This document shows, piece after piece, positions 52,025 through 60,408 of a stretch of 64,000 bases of DNA (its first letter is position 1; each line of letters starts with the position of its first letter). The position numbers and the translations under genes are program-made. A model generated the notes under the pieces. It did no database searches and was not told the origin of the DNA. It saw only the letters and a program-made list of their open reading frames with translations. The DNA lies in assembly GCF_005887555.1 (NCBI RefSeq), contig NZ_VCIA01000001.1:930001-994000 (forward strand), given 5' to 3'. This DNA comes from Lentibacillus cibarius (lineage in GTDB: Bacteria > Bacillota > Bacilli > Bacillales > Amphibacillaceae).

Positions 52025-52959
52025 TTATTTAGATTTTCTATCCATCAATACAGCAAGTAGTATGACGCCGCCCTTTACAATCTGCTGATAGAACGACGAG
52101 ACGTTCAATAGGTTCAGCCCGTTATCGATCACACCGATAATCAATGCACCCACAAGTGTCCCAAAGATACGTCCGCGTCCGCCCATTAGGCTTGTTCCGC
52201 CAATAACTACTGCTGCAATGGCATCAAGTTCAAACATTTCGCCGGCGGTAGGCTGTGCTGAATTCAATCGGCTCGTTAAAATAATTCCCGCCAACACCGA
52301 AAGCATCCCGGTAAGTGAGTACACCCATATTTTCACCCGGTCAGCCTTAATACCAGACAATACGGATGCTTCCTCATTCCCACCAACCGCGTAAACCTGC
52401 CGGCCAAAAACAGTTTTTGTCAAAATAAAATAAAGTATTAGAAAAACACCAAGCATAAGAATAGCCGGAAATGGGATGCCAAATACATAGCCGCCGCCAA
52501 TCATTTCAAATACGAAGCTGTCCGATAGACCGGTGATCGGCATGCCATCTGTATAAACGAGTGTCGCACCCCGGTAAATCGTCATCGTTGCGAGTGTCGC
52601 AATAAACGGAGCCACTTTCCCTTTAGTGACAATTAGCCCGTTGACAGCTCCTAAACCAAGTCCAATCAACAGTCCAAGAAAAACACCCAGCAAAGGATCC
52701 ATACCGCTTGCAAGCATTCCCGCTGTCAGTGCACTTCCCAGGGCCAGAAGTGACCCGACAGACAAGTCAACCCAGCTGTTAAGATAACAAACGTCATTCC
52801 AAAAGCAATTAACGCGTTAACTGAAATTTGTCGTAATAAATTAAGTATGTTATCAAATGTAAAAAAGTCCTCACTTAATGCACTTAAAAAAATTACCATG
52901 ACAATAAGCCCGATTAACGGTCCTAATTTAGAAAAGTTTTGGAACAATTTCGCTTTCAT
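52025..52959 (-). pseudogene. rbsC: D-ribose ABC permease with a single-base frameshift
   Basis: ATG at 52959 after AGGAGGTGAATAAC encodes a normal N-terminus (LGPLIGLIVMVIFLSALSED, LLRQISVNALIAFGMTFVILTAG), then the frame shifts at about 52770; the other frame continues with LSVGSLLALGSALTAGMLASG and GKVAPFIATLATMTIYRGATLVYTDG to a normal end at 52025. Adding one base (GGGTTGACTTG to GGGATTGACTTG) restores the conserved GIDLSVGS motif and a full-length permease of about 312 residues with all later helices intact. Either a recent loss of ribose uptake or a sequence error. Confidence 0.88.
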
Positions 52960-52961
52960 TG

Positions 52962-54464
52962 TTATTCACCTCCTGCTGCAGCAGTCATAATCTTCTCCTG
53001 ATCTGCTTCTTCTCTATCCATTATCCCGGCAACGGTCCCTTCATGGATGACCATGATGCGGTCGCTTACTCCCAGTATTTCCGGCAGTTCTGAGGAAACC
53101 ATGATAATAGCTACCCCGCTTTCGGTCAGTTCATTCATAATGGAATATATTTCTTTTTTGGCACCAACGTCCACTCCACGGGTCGGCTCGTCCAGGATGA
53201 GCAGCTTCGGCTTAATCCCAAGCCACTTAGCAATGACCACTTTCTGTTGGTTACCGCCGCTCAATGATTTTGTTTCCTGACTCGGGCCGGTCGCCTTTAC
53301 ACCAAGTCGCTTCATCAATTCATCGACAAGCTGCATCTCCCTCTTGGATGCAATGACGCCATTACTGGAAACCGTTTTCAAATTGGTCAAAGCAATATTG
53401 TCGCGGATAGAAAATTCCGTTAGTAACCCTTGGGATTTCCGATCTTCTGTAATGAAACCAATTCCTGCCTTGATCGCGTCAGCCGGATGTTTAATTACCA
53501 GTTCCTTTCCATTTAGGCGAACCGTGCCACGCTGCTTTTTCGCATAACCGAAAATCGTTTCCATTATTTCAGATCTTCCAGCGCCCATTAAGCCAGCTAT
53601 ACCGAGTATTTCACCCGAGCGAACGAAAAAATTTACATCATCGAACATCCCTTTTCTAGCCAATCCGTTCACTTCAAAAATAACGTCCCCAGGAGTATTG
53701 CCCCGTTCCGGGAAGCGCTGGCCAAGTTCACGCCCAACCATCATTTTTACAATAGAGTCAAAATTGACATTGGTAATCAGTTCGGAACCGATATATTCAC
53801 CATCTCGCAACACCGTAATTGCATCACAGATTCGAAAGATTTCTTCCATTCGGTGTGAAATATAAATAATCGCTACGCCCTGCTGCTTTAAGGATGCTAC
53901 TACATCAAATAGACTCTCGATTTCTCGATCGGTCAGCGCAGCAGTAGGCTCGTCCATTACAATAAGCTTGGCATTGGTGGATATCGCCCGGGCAATTTCA
54001 ATCATCTGCTGTTTTCCGACCGATAAATCACCAGCGATGTCATCCGGGTGAATATTGGAAACACCCAGTTTCTGTAAATGCTTCATACATTGCTTCTTCA
54101 TTTCCTTTTTGTTCAGGATACCTGACTTTCCATAGGTAATATCTTTGCCGAGAAACATGTTTTCTGCCACGGTCAGATGCGGGATAATGTTCAATTCCTG
54201 GTGGATGACCATAATCCCTTCCTGCTCCGCCTCTTTCGGATGGGAAAAATGCACCTCTTTCCCATTCAATCGAACCGTACCTTCATCACGTTTATGAATG
54301 CCAGTCAATATTTTAATCAACGTGGACTTACCCGCACCGTTTTCACCAACCAACGCATGAACCTCTCCTTGCTTAATGGAAAGATTCACCTTCTTCAGTA
54401 CCTGGTTCCCAGAAAAAGACTTATCAATCCCCTGCATTTCTACAAATGGTGCTTCTGTCATCAT
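52962..54464 (-). CDS. rbsA: D-ribose ABC transporter ATP-binding protein (double ATPase)
   Basis: 500 residues with two fused ABC domains. First domain: Walker [17 protein letters not shown] near 38-53, signature [16 protein letters not shown], Walker [16 protein letters not shown]. Second domain: degenerate Walker [11 protein letters not shown] near 292, signature [16 protein letters not shown] near 406, and [17 protein letters not shown]. Energises ribose import with RbsC. ATG follows GGAGGTGACAC by 6 nt. Sits between rbsD and rbsC. Confidence 0.95.
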   Translation of the reverse strand: MMTEAPFVEMQGIDKSFSGNQVLKKVNLSIKQGEVHALVGENGAGKSTLIKILTGIHKRDEGTVRLNGKEVHFSHPKEAEQEGIMVIHQELNIIPHLTVAENMFLGKDITYGKSGILNKKEMKKQCMKHLQKLGVSNIHPDDIAGDLSVGKQQMIEIARAISTNAKLIVMDEPTAALTDREIESLFDVVASLKQQGVAIIYISHRMEEIFRICDAITVLRDGEYIGSELITNVNFDSIVKMMVGRELGQRFPERGNTPGDVIFEVNGLARKGMFDDVNFFVRSGEILGIAGLMGAGRSEIMETIFGYAKKQRGTVRLNGKELVIKHPADAIKAGIGFITEDRKSQGLLTEFSIRDNIALTNLKTVSSNGVIASKREMQLVDELMKRLGVKATGPSQETKSLSGGNQQKVVIAKWLGIKPKLLILDEPTRGVDVGAKKEIYSIMNELTESGVAIIMVSSELPEILGVSDRIMVIHEGTVAGIMDREEADQEKIMTAAAGGE

Positions 54465-54481
54465 GTGTCACCTCCGCTCCG

Positions 54482-54877
54482 TTAAAAAATAACACCGGAT
54501 TGCACAATCGCATTGGCGAACGGGGTTGCTTCCCCTGTTCGGATGACCGCTTTCGCATTTTTCACAGACCGCTTTAAATCTTCGTGGGTCATATAGTTGA
54601 TAGGAACATCCTGATAGTCCGCACATAGCTTACGATGCAATGACAGGTTATTTGTTTTGATTTCTTCCGCTAAGGTCAGGTCTTCGATATCCACGTGATA
54701 GATAATCATTGCCAGCACTGCTGAAAAACTTGGGGTCCCGAGTTTTAAAGAAAGGTCAATGCAAGGCGTATCATCCGGAATCGGTAGCCCGCAATCGGCG
54801 ACAATAATTGTATCGGTATGTCCCATTCTCGATAGTACGGAAGCCACATCGCGGTTTAATGGACCTGTTTTCTTCAT
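54482..54877 (-). CDS. rbsD: D-ribose pyranase
   Basis: 131-residue enzyme converting beta-ribopyranose to ribofuranose for RbsK. MKKTGPLNRDVASVLSRMGHTD with the catalytic His20, IVADCGLPIPDDTPCIDLSL, and the C-terminal YMTHEDLKRSVKNAKAVIRTGEATPFAN match RbsD throughout. Its ATG overlaps the rbsK stop codon (ATGA), so the two are translationally coupled. Confidence 0.95.
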   Translation of the reverse strand: MKKTGPLNRDVASVLSRMGHTDTIIVADCGLPIPDDTPCIDLSLKLGTPSFSAVLAMIIYHVDIEDLTLAEEIKTNNLSLHRKLCADYQDVPINYMTHEDLKRSVKNAKAVIRTGEATPFANAIVQSGVIF

Positions 54878-55770
54878 TTTGATGCCTTCCTCTCCTGTAA
54901 AAATGCTTCCACTTCCTGTTTGGTTGGCATACCACCTTGTGCACCGACTTTTGTTACCGATAAGGCTGCTGCGGCATTGGCCATCCGAACGGCTTCGTCC
55001 ATTGCTGTACCACGGGCAATCTCTGCGGTTAATGCACCATTGAATGTATCGCCAGCACCTGTCGTATCCATTACAAATATCCCATAGCCCGGCACATGAC
55101 GCTCCTGTCCATTTATAGTAAAACTAGCACCTTTATCACCACGGGTAATGATTAATTTTTCCTGAATCATGTCATAAAGCGGATCTTCTGCAAATCCCTT
55201 TGCCTCCAGTTCATTCGGCGTCATCCAGTGAACTCCTTGAAGAACACTATCCGGCAACGACTGGTATGGCGCAGGATTCAGAATGACCGGGACACCGCTT
55301 TCTGCTGCTGCTTGCACCGTGTACACAATCGTCTCCATCGGCACTTCCAATTGGAGGAGCACGACGTCACTACCAGTAATCTTACTGCGGTGACGCTCGG
55401 CAAGTTCCGGGGTTGCACAATGATTGGCTCCCGGTGCAACGATAATGCGATTATCATTATCTGACAGGATAATTGTCGCTGTTCCGGTCGCCGTTTCCGG
55501 TATCGTCTCCACTCCGCCTGTTTGAATACCTTCATTCGCAAAATTGGTCAATAGCTTTTCACCAAACGCGTCGTCCCCGACCGCTCCGATGAAATGCACA
55601 TTAGCCCCCATACGTGCCGCAGCAACGGCCTGATTGGCACCTTTTCCGCCAGGGTTTGCAAAAAATTCACTCCCCATAACCGTTTCACCCTGTTGCGGGA
55701 TTTTATCGGTAGTAACTGTCAAGTCCATATTTATACTACCAACAATGCATACATTTGGTTCAGCATTCAT
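54874..55770 (-). CDS. rbsK: Ribokinase
   Basis: 298-residue PfkB-family kinase making ribose-5-phosphate. VCIVGSINMDLTVTTDKIPQQGETV near 7-31, NPGGKGANQAVAAARMGA near 39-56 (PfkB signature 1), and DTTGAGDTFNGALTAEIA near 245-262 with the catalytic Asp. ATG follows GAAAGGTGTGATTGA. Second gene of the operon after rbsR. Confidence 0.95.
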   Translation of the reverse strand: MNAEPNVCIVGSINMDLTVTTDKIPQQGETVMGSEFFANPGGKGANQAVAAARMGANVHFIGAVGDDAFGEKLLTNFANEGIQTGGVETIPETATGTATIILSDNDNRIIVAPGANHCATPELAERHRSKITGSDVVLLQLEVPMETIVYTVQAAAESGVPVILNPAPYQSLPDSVLQGVHWMTPNELEAKGFAEDPLYDMIQEKLIITRGDKGASFTINGQERHVPGYGIFVMDTTGAGDTFNGALTAEIARGTAMDEAVRMANAAAALSVTKVGAQGGMPTKQEVEAFLQERKASK

Positions 55771-55774
55771 TCAA

Positions 55775-56761
55775 TCACACCTTTCGCTTTGTTGATTCCC
55801 GTTCAATTAGCCTAACCGGCAATTCTTCCGAAATAACGGCAGAAGTTCCTTTTTCGATTTGAGTAATCACCATATCTGCAGCCTTTGCCCCAATATCATA
55901 AATTGGCTGTGCCATCGTCGTAAGCGCCGGTGTGACCGTTTCACCAATCGTAATGCCATCAAAACCAATCACAGATACATCCTCAGGCACCTTTCTTCTC
56001 AATGCAGCTGCCGCTTGCAATACACCCACACCCATTAAATCATTACCAGCAAAAATACCATCCACCTCAGGATAATTCTGTAATAGGTGCATAGCAGACG
56101 TTCGTGCTGTGTCTATATCGTACGCACCTGACACCACATAGTCGCTATGAAACCAGTCCTCATCCATCACTTCATCAAGGTAGCCACGCATACGGAGTGC
56201 CGCATTATCTGCATGTTCTAGCCCGCAAATATGAGCAATCCGTTTGCAGCCAATCGACTTCAAGTATTGCACCGCCTGCCTGCTTCCACTGCGGTTATTC
56301 ACCGTTACAGAGGAAATAGACCGACCAGTAATCCGGTCTAATGCAACCATTGGCACCCTAATCTCTTGCAGTTGCACATCCGAAATCGAACTCGATACAA
56401 TGATAAACCCATCAGCCGACTTCTGCTGCAGCGCATTCAGATAGGCGCTTTCCTTCGCAGGATCATTATCCGTATTACAAAGAACAAACGTAAAATCACG
56501 TTGGTTTGCAATATCCTCCACAGCTCGAGCCATTGCCGGAAAAAACGGATTCGTAATATCCGGAACGAACAGGGCAATCATTTTGGAACGCCCTTTAAAG
56601 AGACTCCGGGCCACATCATTGGGTACGTAATTTAGTTGATCAATTGCTTCTGTTACCCGCCGCTTTGTCTCCGCATTCACGTAACCATTCCCGTTAATGA
56701 CCCTGGAGACTGTTGCAGTAGAAACATCAGCAAGCTTTGCGACATCACGAATTGTTGCCAT
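55775..56761 (-). CDS. rbsR: LacI-family ribose operon repressor
   Basis: 328 residues: LacI helix-turn-helix (ATIRDVAKLADVSTATVSRVINGNGYV) and hinge (YVPNDVARSLFKGRSKMIALFVPDI), then a periplasmic-binding-like sensor domain (DGIFAGNDLMGVGVLQAA, DVSVIGFDGITIGE). Heads the operon rbsRKDACB. Two perfect palindromes ATGTAACsSGTTACAT at 56813 and 56849 are its likely operators, so it represses its own operon. ATG at 56761 is used; TTG at 56764 is less likely. Confidence 0.93.
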   Translation of the reverse strand: MATIRDVAKLADVSTATVSRVINGNGYVNAETKRRVTEAIDQLNYVPNDVARSLFKGRSKMIALFVPDITNPFFPAMARAVEDIANQRDFTFVLCNTDNDPAKESAYLNALQQKSADGFIIVSSSISDVQLQEIRVPMVALDRITGRSISSVTVNNRSGSRQAVQYLKSIGCKRIAHICGLEHADNAALRMRGYLDEVMDEDWFHSDYVVSGAYDIDTARTSAMHLLQNYPEVDGIFAGNDLMGVGVLQAAAALRRKVPEDVSVIGFDGITIGETVTPALTTMAQPIYDIGAKAADMVITQIEKGTSAVISEELPVRLIERESTKRKV

Positions 56762-56812
56762 CAATAACCCTTCTATCTCTTTACTCTATTCAAACTAGTT
56801 TATTGAAAAATT

Positions 56813-56828
56813 ATGTAACGGGTTACAT
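56813..56828. promoter_or_regulatory. RbsR operator, proximal copy
   Basis: ATGTAACGGGTTACAT: perfect 7-bp half-sites around GG. Complement of the distal copy, 36 bp apart centre to centre, 52 bp before rbsR. Confidence 0.85.
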
Positions 56829-56848
56829 AAAGGTAATAGAGGGGATGC

Positions 56849-56864
56849 ATGTAACCCGTTACAT
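56849..56864. promoter_or_regulatory. RbsR operator, distal copy
   Basis: ATGTAACCCGTTACAT, reverse complement of 56813-56828; paired sites suit cooperative LacI-type binding. Confidence 0.85.
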
Positions 56865-57098
56865 ATAGCTTATAGCGATTAGATCCATCTGTCAATAACG
56901 AAATGATCAGTAGAAGGAATAATCTTTGAAGAGCTGCGAAGTGTTTTTTGTTTAGAAAAAAGCAGTTTTTTGCATCAAACGTAAAGAATGATAGAGTTAG
57001 TTGTGGATTCAATCTATATAAAAAAAGATGCTTAGGATTACATACTGGGAAATTTCAAGAAGATGGCGGAATATGCACTTGCAAAATAAATCCGCCAT

Positions 57099-57125
57099 AA
57101 GCCTCAGTTAGCCTGAGGCTCTTTT
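57099..57125 (+). terminator. Terminator-like hairpin with no plus-strand gene
   Basis: GCCTCAG and CTGAGGC form a 7-bp stem with a 5-nt loop followed by TCTTTT on the plus strand. No plus-strand gene precedes it; it may serve an unannotated small transcript across 56900-57100. Confidence 0.5.
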
Positions 57126-57156
57126 AAGTTATAGGCGGGATAACAGGAATATTCAG

Positions 57157-57948
57157 CTATAACGCTTTAACCATGCCTCCATCAACAAGCAATGATTGTC
57201 CTGTAATATACGTATTTGCTTCCGAACAAAGGAACACGGCCAGCTTGGCAAATTCATCAGGTTCTCCGTACCGCCCTATTGGAATTTCTTTTTCATTAGC
57301 TGCTTTCAAATCTTCCACTTCCATGTCAAGTGCATCCGCTTTTATAGAATCGAGCGATTGTACACGGTCTGTAGAAATTCTTCCTGGTCCTATAGTATTA
57401 ATTAAAATGTTATCACCCGCTAACTCCTGCGATAAACTTTTCGACAAACCAGTGATACCTGCCCGGAATGTGTTGGATAAAATCAGATTGTCAATTGGCT
57501 GTTTAATCGATGAGGACGCAAAATTGACAATATGACCACCCCCACGCTTTCGTATATGCGGCAACACTTCCCGAATAGCTCGGGTGAAACTTAGTAAATT
57601 TAGTTCAAACGCGCGCTGCCAATCCTGGTCGTCAACATCATCAAACAATCCAGCTGGCGGCCCACCTGTATTATTCACAAGCACATCAATCCCGCCATTT
57701 ATTCGGGCAGCATCCGCAACAAGCTGTTTGATGGAGTTGTAATCTGTCATATCACAAACCGAAAAAGCTACATGGGGGTTATCGGTTTCCCTTTTAATTT
57801 CTTCAGCCGTCTGCTGTAATGCTTCCTCGTTTCGGCTTGCCAAATACACCCGTGCTCCCTCTGCTGCAAACTGGGCTGCCGTTGCTTTTCCCAGTCCTTT
57901 ACTAGAAGCCAGTACTAATACTGATTTATCTTTGAGCCCAAGATCCAT
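57157..57948 (-). CDS. SDR-family oxidoreductase lacking the usual catalytic tyrosine
   Basis: 263-residue Rossmann enzyme similar to 3-oxoacyl-ACP reductases. Nucleotide motif ASSKGLGKATAAQFA near 13-27 (TGxxxGxG variant), NNTGGPPAGLF near 92, IVNFASSSIKQPIDNLILSNTFRAG near 141-165, and the C-terminal LLVDGGMVKA. In classical SDRs a Tyr-x-x-x-Lys pair follows the catalytic Ser; here the position reads NTFRAG with no Tyr, as in a side branch of the family, so the chemistry is unsure. ATG follows GGAGATGATTCC. Not linked to an operon. Confidence 0.8.
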   Translation of the reverse strand: MDLGLKDKSVLVLASSKGLGKATAAQFAAEGARVYLASRNEEALQQTAEEIKRETDNPHVAFSVCDMTDYNSIKQLVADAARINGGIDVLVNNTGGPPAGLFDDVDDQDWQRAFELNLLSFTRAIREVLPHIRKRGGGHIVNFASSSIKQPIDNLILSNTFRAGITGLSKSLSQELAGDNILINTIGPGRISTDRVQSLDSIKADALDMEVEDLKAANEKEIPIGRYGEPDEFAKLAVFLCSEANTYITGQSLLVDGGMVKAL

Positions 57949-57975
57949 GGAATCATCTCCTTTTACTTACAGAAG

Positions 57976-58135
57976 TTATTTTGCCATTGAAAGTGGTCCA
58001 TGTTTTGTATCTCTTTTAGTGAAGACCCTTCCTAAAATAATAATTAAAATAGTGAAACCAGCTGCATCCGTCCAGATACCAGGCAACAGGCCAGTCCAAT
58101 GCTTCACAGTATTATTTACATTTATCTTAACATAG
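57976..58135 (-). pseudogene. C-terminal remnant of an FxsA-like membrane protein
   Basis: About 50 codons ending in a stop at 57976: TGLLPGIWTDAAGFTILII then LGRVFTKRD, resembling the late LPGFxTDxxGxLLL segment of FxsA proteins. No start or N-terminal half is present. Lies in the 314-bp gap between the SDR and the nos operon. Confidence 0.4.
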
Positions 58136-58190
58136 ATTAGCTAATGATAAGACAATAATTGGTATTACTTTTGTCTAGCAATACTAAACA

Positions 58191-58228
58191 AAAAAGCTGA
58201 AAGAGACGGTTATCCTTCAGCAATTTTT
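58191..58228 (-). terminator. Terminator of the nos operon
   Basis: AAAAAAGCTGAA pairs with TTCAGC…TTTTT around a 15-nt loop, right after the lipoprotein gene, the last gene of the series. Confidence 0.75.
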
Positions 58229-58262
58229 CACCATATAAATTTGTGGTGGGACTTCTATCGGC

Positions 58263-58922
58263 TTAGAGATCCTCCAAGTGAACCTCCACATCCATATCTG
58301 ACAGCTTTTCCTGAATTAATTCATCCAATTCCTTACGTGCATCAAACTGTAATGCTTGCTTCTTATAATCCGGATGGTCTTTTCGAATATCTTCCATCAA
58401 CATGCTGATAAGTTTCTCTGCTTCAATAATGATTTCATACCGGTCCATTTCCCTGGACCAGAACGCTTCTTCGTCCATCCCTTTTAGTGCTTCATCATAA
58501 CCGTCAGCTGTTTCTGCATCTTTCCGAACCTTTTGCACCCGTTGTTCCTGTACCGTTTGTTCCACTGTGATTCCTTCTTGTTCAGCAATTTCGTGAATCA
58601 CTAAATTTCGAATGCTTTCTTTGACAGCTATTTTCGGTGACGGTTCTTCGTTACCTGGACCGCCCCCTTGTAACGCATTGATTAACGCAAGTCGTTTCAT
58701 TTCATACTTTAGATCGGCACCTGTAATTGTATCATCATCTACTTCAGCGACAACTGTTTCCGGGTCTATTGTTTCAAGATCAATTTGTTGTTTGTTTTCA
58801 GATGGGCTAGTCGTTTCCGTTTGTTTGTCTTGTTTCGGTTCATCCGCGTTATCTGTTTCCGAAGACGGAGAACAACCAAATACAGCTAACGACAATCCAA
58901 GTAAAAGCATTAATTTTTTCAT
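58263..58922 (-). CDS. Lipoprotein with SurA N-terminal-like chaperone domain, in the nos operon
   Basis: 219 residues. Lipobox AVFGC (Cys17), a Ser/Thr/acidic linker, then ETVVAEVDDDTITGADLKYEMKRLALINAL near 54-83, the SurA/PrsA N-terminal pattern, followed by helices; no PPIase domain. ATG overlaps the nosF stop codon (ATGA), so it is cotranslated with nosF and is the operon's last gene. It may assist folding or copper loading of exported NosZ in place of the NosL lipoprotein usually found here; this is inference. Confidence 0.8.
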   Translation of the reverse strand: MKKLMLLLGLSLAVFGCSPSSETDNADEPKQDKQTETTSPSENKQQIDLETIDPETVVAEVDDDTITGADLKYEMKRLALINALQGGGPGNEEPSPKIAVKESIRNLVIHEIAEQEGITVEQTVQEQRVQKVRKDAETADGYDEALKGMDEEAFWSREMDRYEIIIEAEKLISMLMEDIRKDHPDYKKQALQFDARKELDELIQEKLSDMDVEVHLEDL

Positions 58923-59590
58923 CGTAAGTCATCCTCTTCCAATTGTTGTAAAAACTCTCCCACCTCTATTTTTTCAACGGTTTTATCGTTGAAATATAGA
59001 ACATGGGTTGCCAGTTCCCGGACTTCATCCATATGATGTGTCGTAAATAACAGACTTCTATCTGGTGAAGTAATGTCCCCCATAAGTTTAAGCATCTCTC
59101 GTCTGCCAAATAAATCCAGTCCTGATGTAGGCTCATCCAACACCACCCAATTTGGTTCCCCTAGAAGTGCAATGCTTAAGCCTACTCGTTGCAGCATCCC
59201 TTTGGAGAGTGCGCCTATTCGTTTTTGTCTGTCATCCCACATACTCGTGTGCATAAGGACTGTTTGTACATCCTCCATCCCCAGCCCCATTATTTGCGCA
59301 AAATAATGGACATTTTCCTCTACTGACAGTTGACTATAAAGCTGGAACTTTTCCGGCAAAAATGAAAAACTACCTTGCCAGGCATTCGGTTGATGAACTT
59401 CTTTTCCATCAATAGTAATCGATCCTTTCGCCAGCCGGGAAAAACCGGCCAATGCATACAGAAAAGTTGACTTACCTGCCCCATTTCTGCCCACAATCGC
59501 CACGCATTCACCATGTTCAATGGTAACATTTACTTGATCAAAAACTATCTGTGAACGATGCTTCTGTGCTGCATTTGTAATATTAATCAT
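58919..59590 (-). CDS. nosF: Copper-processing ABC ATPase NosF
   Basis: 223-residue ATPase. Walker A IVGRNGAGKSTFLYAL near 32-47, signature ALSKGMLQRVGLSIALLGEP near 130-149, Walker B WVVLDEPTSGLDLFGRR near 151-167, switch His in LLFTTHHMDE. Supplies energy with NosY and NosD for assembly of the CuZ centre of nitrous-oxide reductase. ATG at 59590 is 8 nt after GGAAGGG and overlaps the nosY end by 8 bp; GTG at 59599 abuts that site. Confidence 0.88.
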   Translation of the reverse strand: MINITNAAQKHRSQIVFDQVNVTIEHGECVAIVGRNGAGKSTFLYALAGFSRLAKGSITIDGKEVHQPNAWQGSFSFLPEKFQLYSQLSVEENVHYFAQIMGLGMEDVQTVLMHTSMWDDRQKRIGALSKGMLQRVGLSIALLGEPNWVVLDEPTSGLDLFGRREMLKLMGDITSPDRSLLFTTHHMDEVRELATHVLYFNDKTVEKIEVGEFLQQLEEDDLR

Positions 59591-60389
59591 GAGAGACACC
59601 CTTCCGTTTTAATACGAGAATGGACAACCCGATTGTACCAGCAACCCATATCACCATATTTCCAATCAGAACGAGCCACGGTGATTGAAACGTGAAATGG
59701 TCGTATAGAACACTCATATCGGAAAATTCGTATACATTCAGCTTTATAAATAAAAAATACTGAACAGCATGTAATGGAGATAAAAAGTAAATAATAGAAA
59801 ATCCCAAAACATCCTTCATAGCAACATTCGGAAGCCAATACATAAGCAAAAGATCAATGAAATATATAAAAGCTAACCAAGTACCAATAATAAATCCAAC
59901 GAGTGTCAGTTTTTGACTGATCACCGAACCGAGTAGCATCCCGATTGCAATAAAAATCACTGTCAAAAGAATCGTTGATATAGCAAAAAGAGCAAATTCT
60001 TGTGGCGGAAAGTCCGCAAATACGCTTTTCGCCGGTATCATTGCAACCACATAAGCCGCTAGTATCGCTGGTACAAATACAGTCACAAGGGAAATATATT
60101 TTCGCAAAACGAACTGATTAATAGTCATTCCCCTCGCCACTAGCATAGGTAGGGTACGTTGGTTCTTTTCCTCTGCCATTGAGAAGGCCCCGTAGACAGT
60201 CGCAAGTAAAGGTAAAAAGTAAACAGAAACTTGAAAAACGGACACAATTCCCGTTCGAAAGGCAACTGGGATATCCATACCGCCATACGGAAACAGTACA
60301 AACCAACCTGAGACGATGATCAGACCAGCCGTTATAATAAAGAGAGCACTTCGGTAAAATTCTTTCCACTCTTTAGCTATCATTATCAA
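59583..60389 (-). CDS. nosY: ABC permease NosY
   Basis: About 268 residues with six hydrophobic segments (SALFIITAGLIIVSGWFVLF, VSVYFLPLLATVYGAFSMAEEKNQRT, and later TLVGFIIGTWLAFIYFIDLLLMYWL). EEKNQRTLPMLVARG near 85-99 is the conserved cytoplasmic loop of NosY-type permeases. Pairs with NosF. Start is uncertain: TTG at 60389 is 8 nt after GGGGG, while ATG at 60383 is 14 nt away; the longer frame to 60431 precedes the ribosome site. Confidence 0.87.
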   Translation of the reverse strand: MIMIAKEWKEFYRSALFIITAGLIIVSGWFVLFPYGGMDIPVAFRTGIVSVFQVSVYFLPLLATVYGAFSMAEEKNQRTLPMLVARGMTINQFVLRKYISLVTVFVPAILAAYVVAMIPAKSVFADFPPQEFALFAISTILLTVIFIAIGMLLGSVISQKLTLVGFIIGTWLAFIYFIDLLLMYWLPNVAMKDVLGFSIIYFLSPLHAVQYFLFIKLNVYEFSDMSVLYDHFTFQSPWLVLIGNMVIWVAGTIGLSILVLKRKGVSHD

Positions 60390-60408
60390 TTTTATTGCCC
60401 CCTTTCTT

